Shown piece by piece: positions 1 through 17,100 of a stretch of 64,000 nt of DNA; the first letter of the stretch is position 1; every line of letters starts with the position of its first letter. The position numbers and the translations under genes were made by a program. The notes under the pieces were generated by a model. It searched no databases. It was given only the letters and a program-made list of their open reading frames with translations, and was not told the origin of the DNA. The stretch comes from Cyanophora paradoxa (lineage: Eukaryota > Glaucocystophyceae > Cyanophorales > Cyanophoraceae): NCBI GenBank assembly GCA_004431415.1, contig QPMI01000093.1, forward strand, positions 186,001 to 250,000, written 5' to 3'.

Positions 1-1619
1 GTTCTCTCGAAGAAGGAGATCGAAACGATCATGCGCCTCCGGAGGAACGAGTACCCCGACGCCGACTTCGACCCCTACCTGGTACCCCCGCCCCCGCCTC
101 GCCCCGCCCTGCCCCGCCCTAACTGCAGCGGGCAGCCTATGCTGGACACGCCGTACGAGGACGGTATCCACCCCCTCTCCAGCGTACCTGAGCCCAAGCG
201 CCGCTTCATCCCCTCCAAGTGGGAGGCCAAGAAGGCGCGTACCCCCCTCTCCTCCCGACACGTGTACCCCCCTGACCATTCATCCCCCGTCCCCAACAGA
301 TCGTCAAGATGGTGCGGGCGATCCGGAACGGGTGCGCCTCGCTCCTCCCTCCCCCTCCCTCTCATCCCCCCCTTTTTTCTAAAATCGCTCTACCCCCCCA
401 GGTGGGTCAAGGAGGCGCAGGAGCGGGAGGCGGCGCGGAAGAAGCCGGAGAGCTACATGCTCTGGGACGACTCCGAGCAGGCCCGCTTTTCCCCTTTCCT
501 CTACCCCCCCTTTCCTCCTCTACGCCCCCTTCTTCCTCCGGGCCGCTGCCATTCGTCTATGGCTCTCTGTGCTCAGTCTCTGCCTGCCTGCCCCGCGCCT
601 TCCTCCCTCCTCTCCTCCCTACCCTCCCTCCGCCCCGGCATCTTCTGACCTTCCCCCGCCCCCCCCCCCCCCCCCCCCCCCCCCTCCCACTCGCAGATGC
701 CGGACAAGCTTGCGCAGCGCATGGCGCAGCACATCCCCGCCCCCAAGCCCAAGCTCCCCGGTCCGTGCCGTACCCCCGCTCTCCATCATCGCGTACCCCC
801 GCTGCCCCCACTTTTTCTTCTCCTCACGCCGGGGCAGGGCACGCCGAGTCGTACAACCCGCCCGAGGAGTACATTCCCACGCCCGAGGAGCTGGTCCGGA
901 CGCCCCCCTTTCCCTGTCCCGCCCAGAGCTTCCCGGCTTTCTTAGCTTAAGCCTTTCTTTGCTTCTAGTCGGATTCTCCTAGCTTCCCAAGCTCTGCAAG
1001 CTTCTAAGCTTATAAACTTCTAAGCTTATAAGCTTCTAAGCTTCTAAGCTTATAAAGCTTATAAGCTTCTAAGCTTCTAAGCTTATAAGCCTTCCAGGCT
1101 TTCTCCTAGCTCGAGCTTCCCGGCGCCCTGCGCTTCTCACCGGCCCGCCTCCTAGTCTGTCCGTCCGTCTGTAGCCCCGCCGTCTCACCTGAGCCGTCTC
1201 CTCCCCCCCCCCCCAGGCGGAGTGGGAGAAGATGGACCCGGAGGACCGGCCGTACAACTTCGTGCCTCGCAAGCACACTTCCATGCGCGCCGTGGGCGCC
1301 TACAAGGTCGGCGCCTCCGGCAGGCTTAGAAGCTTAGAAGCTTAGCAAGCAGCGCCAAGGTCCCCAAGCTTGAAGCTTAGAAAGCCTGGGAAGCTTAGGG
1401 CGCCTACAAGGTCAGCGAGCGCGGCCGGGCGCGCCTGGCGCCCTGTGACAGCCAGCCAGAGAGCAAGTGCCTTGGCTTGGAGCAGCACACGCTTTAGAGT
1501 CTGGCGTTTAGAGCAGCCTGCCGGCCATTCCCTCTCTCCGCACCAGGGAGCAGCCTGCGCTTCGAGCGGCGCGCCTAGCCTCTTCTCCTGGCGCCCCTCG
1601 CGGCCGGCCGCTCCTCCTC

Positions 1620-1650
<31 letters not shown>

Positions 1651-4600
1651 CCCTGGCTGGGGCCTTGCCCCGCCCGCCCGCCTCCCCCGCCCGCTTCGGC
1701 GCCCTCGCCTAATCGCTTAGCGCTCTCCGTCGCCCGCCTCTCTCTTACCCCGCGGCCTTGGCTGAAAACGACCTCCTCTCTCCCGCCCGCATCTCTTACC
1801 TTCGGTCTCGGCCCTGGCTGACCGGCTTTCTCTTCCCCGCCCGCCTCGGCAGGACTTCATCAAGGAGCGCTTCGAGCGGTGCCTCGACCTCTACCTCTGC
1901 CCCCGCGTCCGCCGCAACCGCGTGCGCCCGCCCCGCCCCCCCCCCCCCGCCGAGCCGAGCCGAGACGAGCCGAGCCTCCCCGCCCCGCCCCTCCTTCCTT
2001 CCCGCCAAGCCGAGGCCCCGCCCCACACTCGCCCCCGCCCACTCGCCTTCGCGCGTTCCGGCTCGGCCCCGCCCCGCCCCTCCCCTCCCGTCCTCCCCTC
2101 GTTCTCTCCACTCCCCGCCCTCTGAGCCGAGCCAAGCCAAGCCGCCCCGCGCTCCTCCGCCCGCCCGCCCGCCCAATCACCCCATTCCCTCGCTTAGCCG
2201 CCTACCCTCCACTCCCCGCCTACCCTCCACTCCACGCTTCGAGCCGAGCCGAGCCGAGGCGCCCCGCGTTACGGCTCGGCCCCGACACGCCCCCCCCCCG
2301 CCTGCCCTCGTTCCCTCCTCCCCGCCCTCTGAGCCGAGCCGAGCCGAGCTGAAATGAGGCGTTCCTTCGTAACGCGCCTAAGCTTTTAACGCCCACGCCC
2401 ACGCCTCTCCCCCCTTCCCTCCTCTCTTTCTTTCCCTCCCTTCTTCGCTCAGCCGGCCGCCGCCCCCGCCGCCCCCGCGCGCAGCTGAACATCAACCCGG
2501 AGTCGCTCATCCCGAAGCTGCCGAGGCCCCGCGACCTGCAGCCCTTCCCCAACGCCCTCGCCCTCGAGTTCAAGGGTGCGTCCGCCTCGTCACGTCTCTG
2601 AGACCCTGAGAACAACCATGAAGCCCTTGAGATGATGATCTAGACGTTCTCCCTCAGTGGCCTTGGCCCCGCCCTAGACGTAGACGTTCTCCCTCATGGA
2701 CGCTAGCTAGTTAGCCCCCGCCCCGCTCTGTCCGGTCTGACCGGGTTTCCTCCCCCCCGTCCGCCCCGCGCAGGGCACGAGTCGCGGGTGCGGTCGATCT
2801 CGGTGCACCCGACGGGCCAGTGGCTCGCCTCGGGCGGCGACGACGGGAGCGTCCGCGTGTGGGAGGTCGCCACCGGCCGCTGCCACCGGGTCTTCTCGCT
2901 GGGGGGCGTCGTCCAGGCGCGCCGTACCCCCCCTTTCTGTCCGCCCGTACCCCCCAAGCCTTTAACTTTTGATTCGCCGCAGTGCGTCGCGTGGAATCCG
3001 AACGCGGCCCTTTGCCTCCTCTCCGCGGCCGTGTACGCTGCCCGTTCGCCTGCCCGTTTGCCGGGGCTAAATATAGCTGGCGGGCGCGCAGGGACAACCG
3101 CCTGCTGCTGCTGTACCCCGGCGTGGCGGGCGAGGACCAGCGGCGGGCGACGCGGGCGGTGCTGCGGAGGGGCAGGGCGGCGCGGAGGCCATCGCCCGTC
3201 TCCGAGGGCGGCAAGGCGCTCACCAAGTGGGAGCTGAGCGCCGCCGGCGAGGCGGCGGCGGCGAGGCCGGCCGGCGCGGCGGCGGCGGCGGAGGAGGGGA
3301 AGGAAGAGGAGGAGGAGGAGGGGGGGGGCGGAGGCGCCGGCGGGGAGCGCGGACATCGCGGAGGGGGTACTCCTCACTCTGACGCACGAGAAGACCGTGA
3401 AGCAGGTGGGGCTCAGATCTGATCTGACCCGATCGGATCGGATCAGATTAGATATGATCTGAGCCGACTGCGTCCCCCCCCCCTCAGATCACGTGGCACG
3501 CGCGGGGCGACTACTTCGCGGCCGTCTGCCCCGAGGGTCCGCCCCCCCCCCCCCCCCCCCCCCCCCTCTTCCTTCCTCCCCGCATCCATTTCAACCTAGC
3601 AAGCGAACTAGCTATAGTGAGAGAAGAGCTTACGCCGCCCCCTAGTCCCCCTAGTCCATCGCCGGCTAGCTAGCTCACGGCGCGCCTCCGGCCCCCGCGC
3701 GCGCGCGCGCAGCGAACACGCGGGGCGTGGTGATGCACCAGCTCTCCCGCTTCGCGAGCCAGGCCCCCTTCAAGAAGGGCTCCCTCAAGGTGCGAGCGAA
3801 CGAAGTCTGCCACGAAGCCCTATACACATACACACATTTCGGCCCCTTCGTATATATACATTTCGGCCCCTCCGGTTCCTTGTAGCTCGATGCTGGCGTC
3901 TATGACCCCTTCCCTCGTTAGTTACTAGCGCGCCACGAAGCCCTCGCTCGCCTCCTTAAGCTTCTTCAGAGTTATATCAGCTAGCCCAGTCCCCTGTCAT
4001 AGCGGAAGGGCTCCCTCGAGGCCCCGCGCCCTTGTAGCTATGACAGCTAGCGTCTATACCCCCCGCCCTCCCCCCCTCCCCCTTCTCTTCTCGAGAGCCG
4101 CGCCTGACGCGGCGCCGGGGCGGGCGGGCGTGCGCGTCGCGCAGGTGCAGAAGGTCAAGTTCCACCCCACGAAGCCCGTCTTCTTCGTCGCCTCCATGCA
4201 CTGTGCGAACGAAGCGCCCCCCCCCCCCCCCCGCCCTCCTCCCCCGCCCCGGCCTCCCGCCCTTAAAACACGCACTGTGCGCCCCCTCCCCCGCCCCGGC
4301 CTCCCGCCCTTAAAACACGCACTGTGCGCCCCCTCCCCTGCCCCGGCCTCCGGCCCTTAAAACACGCACTGTGCGCCCCCTCCCTGCCCGGCCTCCCGCC
4401 CTTAAAACACGCACTGTGCGCCCCTCCCCCGCCCCGGCCTCCGGCCCTTAAAACACGCACTGTGCGCCCCTCCCCTGCCCCGGCCTCCCGCCCTTAAAAC
4501 ACGCACTGTGCGCCCCTCCCTGCCCCGGCCTCCCGCCCTTAAAACACGCACTGTGCGCCCCCTCCCCCGCCCGGCCTCCGGCCCTTAAAACACGCACTGT

Positions 4601-5897
4601 GCGCCCCTCCCCCGCCCCGGACTCCCGCCCTTAAAAACACGCACTGTGCGCCCCCTCCCTCCCCCGCCCTCCCCCGCCCTCCCCCGCATCCAGTGCCTCC
4701 CTCCTGCCTCCCAAGGATGACCCTTTAGCGCCCCTTCCCTCCCGCCCCTAAGCGCCCCTAAGCCCGTCTCCTTCGTCGCCTCCCCCCGGCCTCCCCCCCT
4801 CCCTCCCTCCCCTGGCCTCCTGCCGCCGCCCCCTCTGACCGACCGCCGCCCGCCCGCCCCGCCCCGCTTCGTCCGCAGATGTCCGGGTGTACAACCTGGC
4901 GAAGCAGGAACTCACCAAGAAGCTCCAGGCTCGCCCTCGATCATCCTAAGATAGATCTAAGATATATCTAAAGATAAAGATCTAGAGCCCGCCCGCTCGA
5001 TCGTTCTTCCCGACGCGATCGATCGATCGCGCCGCTCCGCTCCGCTCCGTTCCTGCCGCTTCGCTTACGCGCCATGGCTTCTGCCGCCGCCGCCGCCGCC
5101 GCCGCCCGCAGACCGGCGTCAAGTGGGTATCCTCGCTGGACGTCCACCCGACCGGTCCGCCCCTTCCCCCCGCCCCCCCCCGCCCCGCTGGGTACAGGGA
5201 AGAGCTCAGGCGTGCTCAGGTGACCACGTGGTCGTGGGTTCGTACGACAAGCGGCTCTGCTGGTTCGACCTCGACCTCAGCACGCGCCCCTACAAGACCC
5301 TCCGGTGCTTGGCTTGTTTGTAGACCGCTTTAGTTGGCTCTGTTCGAACCGCGGCCCAGGTACCACGCGGCGGCGATCCGGCAGGTTTCCTACTCGCCGG
5401 GGTACCCCCTCTTTGCCTCCTGCTCCGACGACGGCACAGTCCAGGCACGTATCCCTCCCAGCTCTCTTTACCCCCCACTCCCCCCTATTCTGACTCCCGT
5501 GCAGGTCTTCCACGGAATGGTGTACGCCGATCTGCTGCAGGTCAGCATTATAATTTCCCGTACCCACGCTCCGCGCGGATCTCACTGGTACCCCCCCCCC
5601 CCCCCGCAGAACCCGCTCATCGTACCCGTCAAGATCCTGAAGGCCCACACCCCAGTGGACCACCTCGGCGCGCCCAGCGCTCATTCGCCGCGTACCCTTC
5701 TTTCCCGTGTCTGATTTTTCGCCGCAGGGGTTCTGGACACTGTGTTCCACCCGACGCAGCCCTGGGTCTTCAGCTGTGGGGCGGACAAGTGCGGCCCCCT
5801 CCCCCTCCTTTCCCCCTGCCGCCCCTTTCGCCTGATCGCGGTGCGCCCCTCGCGATCGATCGATCGCAGGATCATTCGGCTGTTCGCGAACCACTAG
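1..5897 (+). CDS. BOP1: Ribosome biogenesis protein BOP1/ERB1, 5'-truncated by the window, multi-exon
   Basis: BOP1/ERB1 acts in the nucleolus in the PeBoW complex (with PES1 and WDR12) in 27S pre-rRNA processing and 60S assembly. The window opens inside the BOP1 N-terminal domain. Exons read in order: [88 protein letters not shown] and [20 protein letters not shown]. The WD40 propeller follows, starting [20 protein letters not shown] near 2774, with later blades including [16 protein letters not shown] and VRVYNLAKQ. It ends IIRLFANH-stop at 5897. At least a dozen introns are needed; many start GTACCC or GTGCG, and those at 235-299, 481-696 and 2917-2982 are GC-AG. Several introns hold simple repeats. 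Identification is firm from the conserved blocks; individual splice sites are my reading. Confidence 0.93.
935..1095. repeat. AAGCTT-rich simple repeat inside a BOP1 intron
   Basis: About 160 bases are made of alternating 'aagcttctaagcttataa' variants, that is, tandem HindIII-like palindromes. A smaller relative lies at 1322-1400 in the next intron. It lies between the exon ending PTPEEL and the exon starting [14 protein letters not shown], so it is intronic. Confidence 0.75.
3415..3468. repeat. GATC-rich simple repeat in a BOP1 intron
   Basis: Short run of gatctgatctgacccgatc-type repeats between coding blocks of BOP1. A similar GATCTGA run lies at 22163-22226 in the last intron of the SbcD-SbcC gene, so this is a recurring kind of intron filler. 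Confidence 0.6.
4203..4878 (+). mobile_element. Candidate introner element (BOP1 intron with inverted terminal motifs)
   Basis: This intron interrupts VASMH(Y)VRVYNLAKQ of BOP1. It begins GTGCGAACGAAGCG and ends CGCTTCGTCCGCAG. The reverse complement of the end is CTGCGGACGAAGCG, matching the start at 12 of 14 positions, so splice sites and terminal inverted repeats coincide. This is the layout known for introner elements, DNA transposons that create introns. The same ACTTCGTTCGCAG-type acceptor recurs in introns of Hsp110 and the SbcD-SbcC gene. Whether it is mobile is an inference. Confidence 0.5.
4255..4690. repeat. ~46 bp minisatellite, about nine copies, in a BOP1 intron
   Basis: The core ttaaaacacgcactgtgcgc recurs about nine times with a C-rich spacer of variable length (copies start near 4263, 4311, 4359, 4404, 4447, 4493, 4540, 4586 and 4631). 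The core contains cactgtgcg, which is also the sequence spanning the exon-intron junction at 4199-4207, so the array may have grown from the intron's own 5' end. Confidence 0.85.
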
Positions 5898-6502
5898 ACG
5901 CGCGCTCGAGCGGGCGCTAGCATCTCAAGCGTAGATGGTTGCGAGCACCTTGTCTTAATTTAAAACATGAGAGGAAATGCTGGGCCGTCCTCCTGGGCCT
6001 GGCTCCGGATTGGCCAGTTGCATGCTTCACGAATCACGATCGCGGTCATGATCATATGATGATGGCCCAGTGGCTCAGCGGCTCATGTTAATGGTCATGG
6101 CTCATGTTCATGGCTCATGGACTGGCTACTAGGCTAGCATCTAGGCTACGTATATACTAGGCATGGTGACATCATAATCATGGCATGTGCATGGTGCGGC
6201 GCCGGCCAGCTCGAAGCGAGGTACTAGAGCCTCGGAGAGATGCACTGCGGCAGTCGCGCTGAGCAACTTGCACAGATTTAGACTCTGAGATCTAGATAAC
6301 CGGATCTCAGAGTCTGTCCCTTGCAGTGGGATCATCGGATCTTTGTCCTCGGCGGAGATCGAACTCGGCATGGCGTGGTCTAGAAAGCAAGCTACGTATA
6401 CGTTTACGCGTCTAGAGAGCAGGCGCTTATAGATCTCAGGAACTCGAATGCTCTCCGAGGCTCCAGGAATGCAGATTCGAACGACAGAGCCGCGCCGGGG
6501 GG
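5898..6502. other. Convergent intergenic region between BOP1 and FRA10AC1
   Basis: No coding signal. It holds a run of catggctcatgttaatgg-type imperfect repeats at about 6055-6125 and many short palindromes such as gatcatatgatgatg. It should carry the polyadenylation signals of both convergent genes, but I see no clear AATAAA. Confidence 0.5.
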
Positions 6503-8135
6503 CTACGCGAACATGGAGGCCAGGTACTCGTCGCACTCCTCCTCCGCCGTCCGCTCCTCCGCCGCCCGCCGCGGGCCCCGCCACACCTCCGCAGCCGCCT
6601 TCCCCTCCTCCCCTTCGGGCGCGGCAGCCGCCTTCTCCTCCCCGGCCGCGGCCGCGGCCCCGGCCGCCTGCTGCGGGGGCGGCGGGGGCATCGCCGCCGC
6701 TGCCTCCTTCTCCTCCTTCTCCTTCTTCCCCCCCTTCTTCCGCCGCCCCTCGCCCTCGCCGCCGCTCTCGCCGCTCTCGCTCCCGCTGCTGCTGCCGCCT
6801 CCGCCGCCGGCCGCCTCCCGCCGCGCACGCTTCGCTTTTCGCCTCTGCCGCCGCTCCTCCTTCTCCGCCTTCTTCGCCGCCCTCTTCTCTTCCTTGGCCA
6901 TCTCCGCCAGCTTCCTGCGACCAGAGCAAAGGAGCGCCAGTAAGCGGCCCGCGAGCCCAGTAGACCACCGGGCCCGGCCCCGCTCGCCTGTAGTTGAGCT
7001 TGAAAGCGCACTCCGGGCAGAGCCGCAGCTTCACCAGGGCGTTCTTCCGCTCGTTCGCCTCCACGTACGCGAAGTTCACCTGAGCGGGCGCCCCGCAGGA
7101 TCACTCACCTGAGCCGGCGACGGCGCGCGGTGGGTGGCCCCCAGCGCACCTCGAAGCTCCGCAGCTGCTCACGCCCGTCGCAGCGCTTGTTCCCGCATAC
7201 GAACTGGCCTGCGGGCGGGCCGGGGCGCGTCGGCCGGGCGGAGCGGGGGCGGGGGCGGGTACAGGCGGGCCGGACAGCGGGCGCACCCTTGCCAGCGAAG
7301 ACCTCTTTCTCCGTGCGCCAGCGGAGGCCGACCTGCCGCGAACGGGCTTGTGTTTCCGCGCGGGCGAAGCGCCCTGCGCGGCGCGCGGCGCCGCGCACCT
7401 GCCCCGCCTTGTAGTTGCTCAGGTCCGCGAGCGCGAACTCCTTGAAGAGCCGGTCGTAGCTGCGCGGCGCCGCGGCGCGGCGCGTCAGGCGTGCGTGCGT
7501 GCGCGAACGATTTGATATTCGAGCTCACTATCGCCTTGCGAGCCGCTTTTCCCAGGAAGCGTCGGCGGCGTCCTCATCGTCGTCGCGGATAAACCTGCAG
7601 GCAATTCGTTCGTTCGTGAGAGGGCGCTGGCGAGCGGGCGCGGTTCCGCCCGCGCCGCCGCACCTGTGCTCGCGCTGGAGGATGTCCAGATCCGTGCAGC
7701 GGGCCTGCACGTCGGCCTTCGGGACGCTGTTCCCGTAGAACTGCGCGAGCCACGCGTCAGAGACCGCCGCACAAGGCGCCGAGAGCAACACACCAGAACG
7801 AAGTCGTTCATGAGCTTCACATGGCGCTGGTAGGCCGTGAGGCCCGACCACTGCCCGCCGAAGGGGCCGGCTGCCTTCTGGCGCTCCTCCGCGCCGAGGC
7901 TGGGCAGGTCGGAAGGGCGGGGCGGCCGCGGGGCGCCTCTACGCTGGTCATCTGACTGCGTCGGACGCCCGCACACGACCGCGTAGCTCGTTCCACCGCC
8001 TGAGCGCCTGTCGCCTGCGACGCTGCTGACATCCGACGCAGTCTGCGAGCCGGAGTGAGCGGAGCGCGTGCGGGAGCGCGGCGTGCGCACATCGCTGAGC
8101 ACGCCCGACACCCGAGCGTGGCGCGCGAAGTCCAT
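6503..8135 (-). CDS. FRA10AC1: FRA10AC1-like nuclear protein, multi-exon
   Basis: Exons on the minus strand give the FRA10AC1 order: YQRHVKLMNDFV (about 7805-7840), FIRDDDEDAADASWEKRLAR (about 7535-7595), LFKEFALADLSNYKAG, QVGLRWRTEKEVFAGKG, QFVCGNKRCDGREQLRSFEV, then NFAYVEANERKNALVKLRLC and PECAFKLNYR. CxxxxC and CxxC pairs suggest a structural zinc site. The C-terminal third is a charged Lys/Glu/Ala-rich tail, predicted helical, ending EYLASMFA. FRA10AC1 is a conserved nuclear protein linked to spliceosomal (C-complex) fractions; its chemistry is unknown to me. I start at the ATG at 8135 because the preceding GC-rich DNA has no better start, but the first exon is poorly conserved and uncertain. 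Confidence 0.85.
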
Positions 8136-8752
8136 GTTGAGCCGGCGTCCTCAGCGCCGCGTCTTTCACATACGGAGCCGAGCGGAGCTGCTCTCCGGGC
8201 TCAGAAGTCAAGGCAGAAGTCGTTTAACACACGGATCCCGGAGCGTCGTGCTACTGGCTGCCGCTGGGCTGGCGCGGGGAAGTACGCGTACCCCCCACCC
8301 CCGAAATGCTCGGAAATGGCCATGCATATGGGGACTTGCAATGGCTTGCGATCGTACTTCATCTAATTATAAGTTCAGCGGGCCGGACTAGCGCCACGCT
8401 GTGACGTCGACATGCAGGCCGGGCGCTTACGCCGCCCGCCACAGCATCTTTCTTTGTCTGCGGGGGCTGCTGCGCGGGCGCCCGCTAGTGAAGTTTCAAC
8501 GACGAAGATCGACCCTGCAGCTGGCCCGGCGGCCCACAGGCTGCCCGGGCGCCCAGCGCGCGATCGCATCGCATCGCAGTTAAATTACGACACCGGCTAT
8601 AACAGTGCGCCGAGGCTTGAAACTACGGAGCGGAGGGGACGGGGAGGGGGGGGGGGCCGAGGGGTGGCGGGGAAGCAGAAGGCCGGGGGGCCCGGGGGGG
8701 GCTGGCGGCCCCGGGGCGGGGCCGAACGGGCGGCACGGGCGTAAGGGGGCGC
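8136..8752. other. Intergenic region between FRA10AC1 start and Hsp110 end
   Basis: Should contain the FRA10AC1 promoter (minus strand) and the Hsp110 3' end. I see no conserved protein in any frame. A G-rich tract at about 8630-8720 is purine-skewed. No TATA box can be placed with confidence. Confidence 0.4.
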
Positions 8753-13840
<5,088 letters not shown>

Positions 13841-14136
13841 TTTTGTTGCGGATGCTGTCTATGAGACGCGCAGCGCCTAGAGACGGCTCCCCGAACCCGA
13901 GGCCACAAGGAACTTTCGCGGTGTTTCTTACGAACTGTACCCGAACAGCTCGGACACATCGTACCCCCTCCCAGACACACAACAATCCGCGAATGGAGGG
14001 GCGCACGCCGCACGCGGCGGCGTTCGCGACCTCCAGCCCGCCTTTGCGGCTCGTGTCCGGCGTCGCGGGCCACGCGTGGGCGGCCGCAAGCCATGCCCTC
14101 GCTGTGCGCGCCGCCCCGACCCAGCGGCTGCACGCA
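13841..14136. promoter_or_regulatory. Divergent promoter region, Hsp110 (-) / SbcD-SbcC (+)
   Basis: The 296 bases between the two divergent genes are the only place for both promoters if the starts chosen here are right. I see no TATA box or perfect nGAAn heat-shock element array. The plus frame stays open from 13843, so the SbcD-SbcC start could lie upstream (in-frame ATG at 13993). Confidence 0.4.
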
Positions 14137-17100
14137 ATGGCGCCTCCCGAGGTCCTTCTACCACGTACGCTGCAGCGGAGCGCCCCGGGCCACAGCAGGG
14201 CGGTCCTGCCGCCGTCGCCGTTCCTGCGGGGCCTGCCACTCTCGCGGTTCTCGATGGCGCGCTCGAGCCCGAGGGGCCCGTTCGAGCCGCTTCACGGAGA
14301 GCGATCGGGCGCGAGATGCGTGTCCGGCGCGGCGGCCCTGAGGGAGGCTGACGACGATCCCGGGAGCGGCGCTGGCACCGCGAAGAAGCGCGTCGGGCGC
14401 CCCCGCAAGGCGGCCGCCGGTGCGTGCGACGCCTCGAACGGCCGCCGAGCAGCGCGCTGAGCGGTCTCTCCCGCAGCGGCCGCCCCGAGCGACGGCGACG
14501 CGGCGCCGGCGCAGCCTCCCGCGAAGCCGCGGAGGACGCGCAGGGCGGCCCCCGAGGCGCCGGCGGAGGAGGCGCCGGCATCCTCTCCGGCTTCGGCTCC
14601 GGCGGCTGCGGTGGAGGTGCCGCAGGTGCACGAGGAGGCGGAGCGCGCGGCGGACCGGGCGCGCCAGTGGGTCGTCTTCTCCGACCTCCACGTCTCCCGC
14701 CGCACGCTGCCCACCTGCCTCGAGGCGCGCCCGGCCAAGAACCAACCGCTCAGCTGAGCGCGCTCAGGTGAGTCTGAGCCGGGGCCGCAGGTGCTCGAGC
14801 GGGTGGCGGAGGAGGCGCGGCGGCGCGAGGCCGGCGTTCTGTTCCTCGGCGACTGGTGGCACGCCCGCGGGGCCCTCCCCGTCGACCTTCTGAACGCCGT
14901 CATACGCGCCCTCTCCTCCTGGGAGGCCCGTACCCCCCCCCTCCCCCGCCCGCCCTCTCACCTGACCTGACCTGACCTGAGCGGCCCTGCCCCCGCAGGC
15001 GCCGCTGGTCATGATACCCGGGAACCACGACCAGGTGCCGCACCCCCGGCCCGCCCCGCCGCCCTCGAGCGAGCAGCCCTCACGGGGGTACAGGTGAACA
15101 TAGGGGGGGAGGAGCACGCTCTGACGCCCATCGCCGCCGTCCACCGCTCCGTGCGCCCGACCCGGCCCGGCCCGCCGAGCTCAGGTGAACTTGATCTGAA
15201 GTCTGAGGCTCGGGTTCTCTCAGGCGATCCTCTTCTCGCGGCCGGCGGCGTGGCGGGGCGCACTCTTCGTACCCTACCGGAGAGACGAGGCCGCCGTCCG
15301 CGAGGCCGTCGGGGGGTACGCCGCCGTCGCGGGCGGGGGTACACCCGCCGCCGTCTTCTGCCACGTCGACATCGTCGGCGCCGCCATGAACGATGCCGTC
15401 CAGGTACCCCCTTTTCGCGTACTCACTGTACCCTCCGCCCCGAATCCGTACTCCCGCAGGCCGCGTACGGGCTCCCTTCGGACATGTTCCCTCCCGGGGT
15501 ACCGGTCTACACGGGCCACTACCACAAGCCGCACGTCGTTCCGGGTACACAGATCCGCTACGTCGGCTCGCCCTACCAGGCAGGCCCCGTACCCCGAAAC
15601 CCCCCCCCCTCCGACCCTGATTCTTGCTCCCCCCCCTCCCCCCCCCCCCCCCTTCCCCCCTCCCCGCAGGTATCCTGGAGCGAGGCGGGGCAGGAGAAGG
15701 CCCTCCTGATCCTCGACCGCGACTGGAAGGTGCCTACCCCCCCTCCCGCCCCTTTCGTGTACCCCTCCCACCCTCTTCTCGCAGGAGGCGGACGAGGTGC
15801 CGCTGCGGGTCGGGCCGCGGCACTTCCCCGCCTCGGGGCTGGCGGCCCTGCCGGCCCCTGGCGCCCTCCGCCCCGGGGACCGTGTCCGCCTCCGCGCCTC
15901 GGCCCGCCCCTTCTTCTTTCCTCCTTTCTTCTTTCTTCCTTCTTCTCCCTTATGCTTTGGGCAGGCGGAGGAGCTGGCGGCTCCGGAGGCGCGGGCGGCG
16001 CTGGCGGCGCTGCGCGCGTCGGGCGCCGAGGTGCAGGAGGAGGAGGCCGTGGCGCCCCGTACCCCCGCCCGCATCGCCAACGCCGACTCCCTCGGCCCCC
16101 TCTCGTGCGCGCTCTCCCTGCCCCCGTGCCCCCGTTCCGCCCGGCCCGGGGTACAGGGTCCGATCGCCCGGGGTACAGCGTCTTCGAGGAGTTCGCGAGG
16201 CAGAGGGGCCTCTCCGCGGCCGCGCTCCGCATCGGGCGCGAGATTCTCACCTCCCTCCCCGCCGTGCGCCCCCGTACCCCCGCGCTTCACCCCCCCCCCC
16301 CACCCCGCCCCGCCTCCCAAACCAAAACCATTCGATCCACCCCCCCCATCCCGCAGACGGCGGACAAGGGTGGCGCGACGTCCGGGGGGGTAACGGAGGT
16401 TTCGTTCGAGGAGGTCGAGCTGGAGGGGTACGGCCCCTTCGTGGATCGCGTCGTGTACCCCCTCTCGAGGCGCGGCGTGGTCCTCATCACCGGCTCCAAC
16501 GCCGACGATGAGTCCTGGTACCCCCCTCTCCCCGCCCTTGCCCGTACCCCCCGCCCCTGAAACGCCCCGCCAGCGATTCGAACGGGTCGGGCAAGTCGAC
16601 GCTGCTGATGGCGCCGCTGTGGGCGCTGCGGGGGGAGGCGGACCCCCGCCCGGAGGGCTCCTCCTACAAGGGCCTGAGGAAGGAGATGGTGTCGGACTGC
16701 CCGGGGGCCCCCGGGCGGGCCCGGGTGCGGGTCTCGGCGATGGTGAACGGACGGCCGCTGGTCGTGGAGCGGGTGATGGGGAGCTGCCGGCCCCCGCACC
16801 AGCTCCGCGTCTCCTACGGCGGCGAGGACCTCACCTGCCAGGGTCCGCCCCGCGCCCCGTTCCTCGGACGGCTCAGATAGAAACCTCAGCGACGGCGCCT
16901 CTTAGAGAGAGCGCCCCGGGACGCCCCGCCCGGGGGGCCTATCTTAACGGCGCTGGGGCGGGGGCTCTTAGAGCTCTCGAGCTCTTAGAAAGAGTGCCAT
17001 GGGGCTTAGCGTAGACCGAAGCCGCCCGAAGGAGGGCGCGGCTCAGAGCTGACGGCGCTGGGGCGGGGGCAGAGGGGCCTAGACCTCGGACGGCGCCTCT

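Noticed and set aside
1758-2357. Pro/Ala/Arg-rich open frames in BOP1 introns
   Set aside because: Low-complexity C-rich intron DNA lacking stops in several frames at once on both strands; no conserved residues.
15094-16560. 488-codon uninterrupted plus frame taken as one exon
   Set aside because: Parts are real SbcD coding, but it runs through GTACCC...CAG introns; conserved nuclease motifs require frame changes at those introns.
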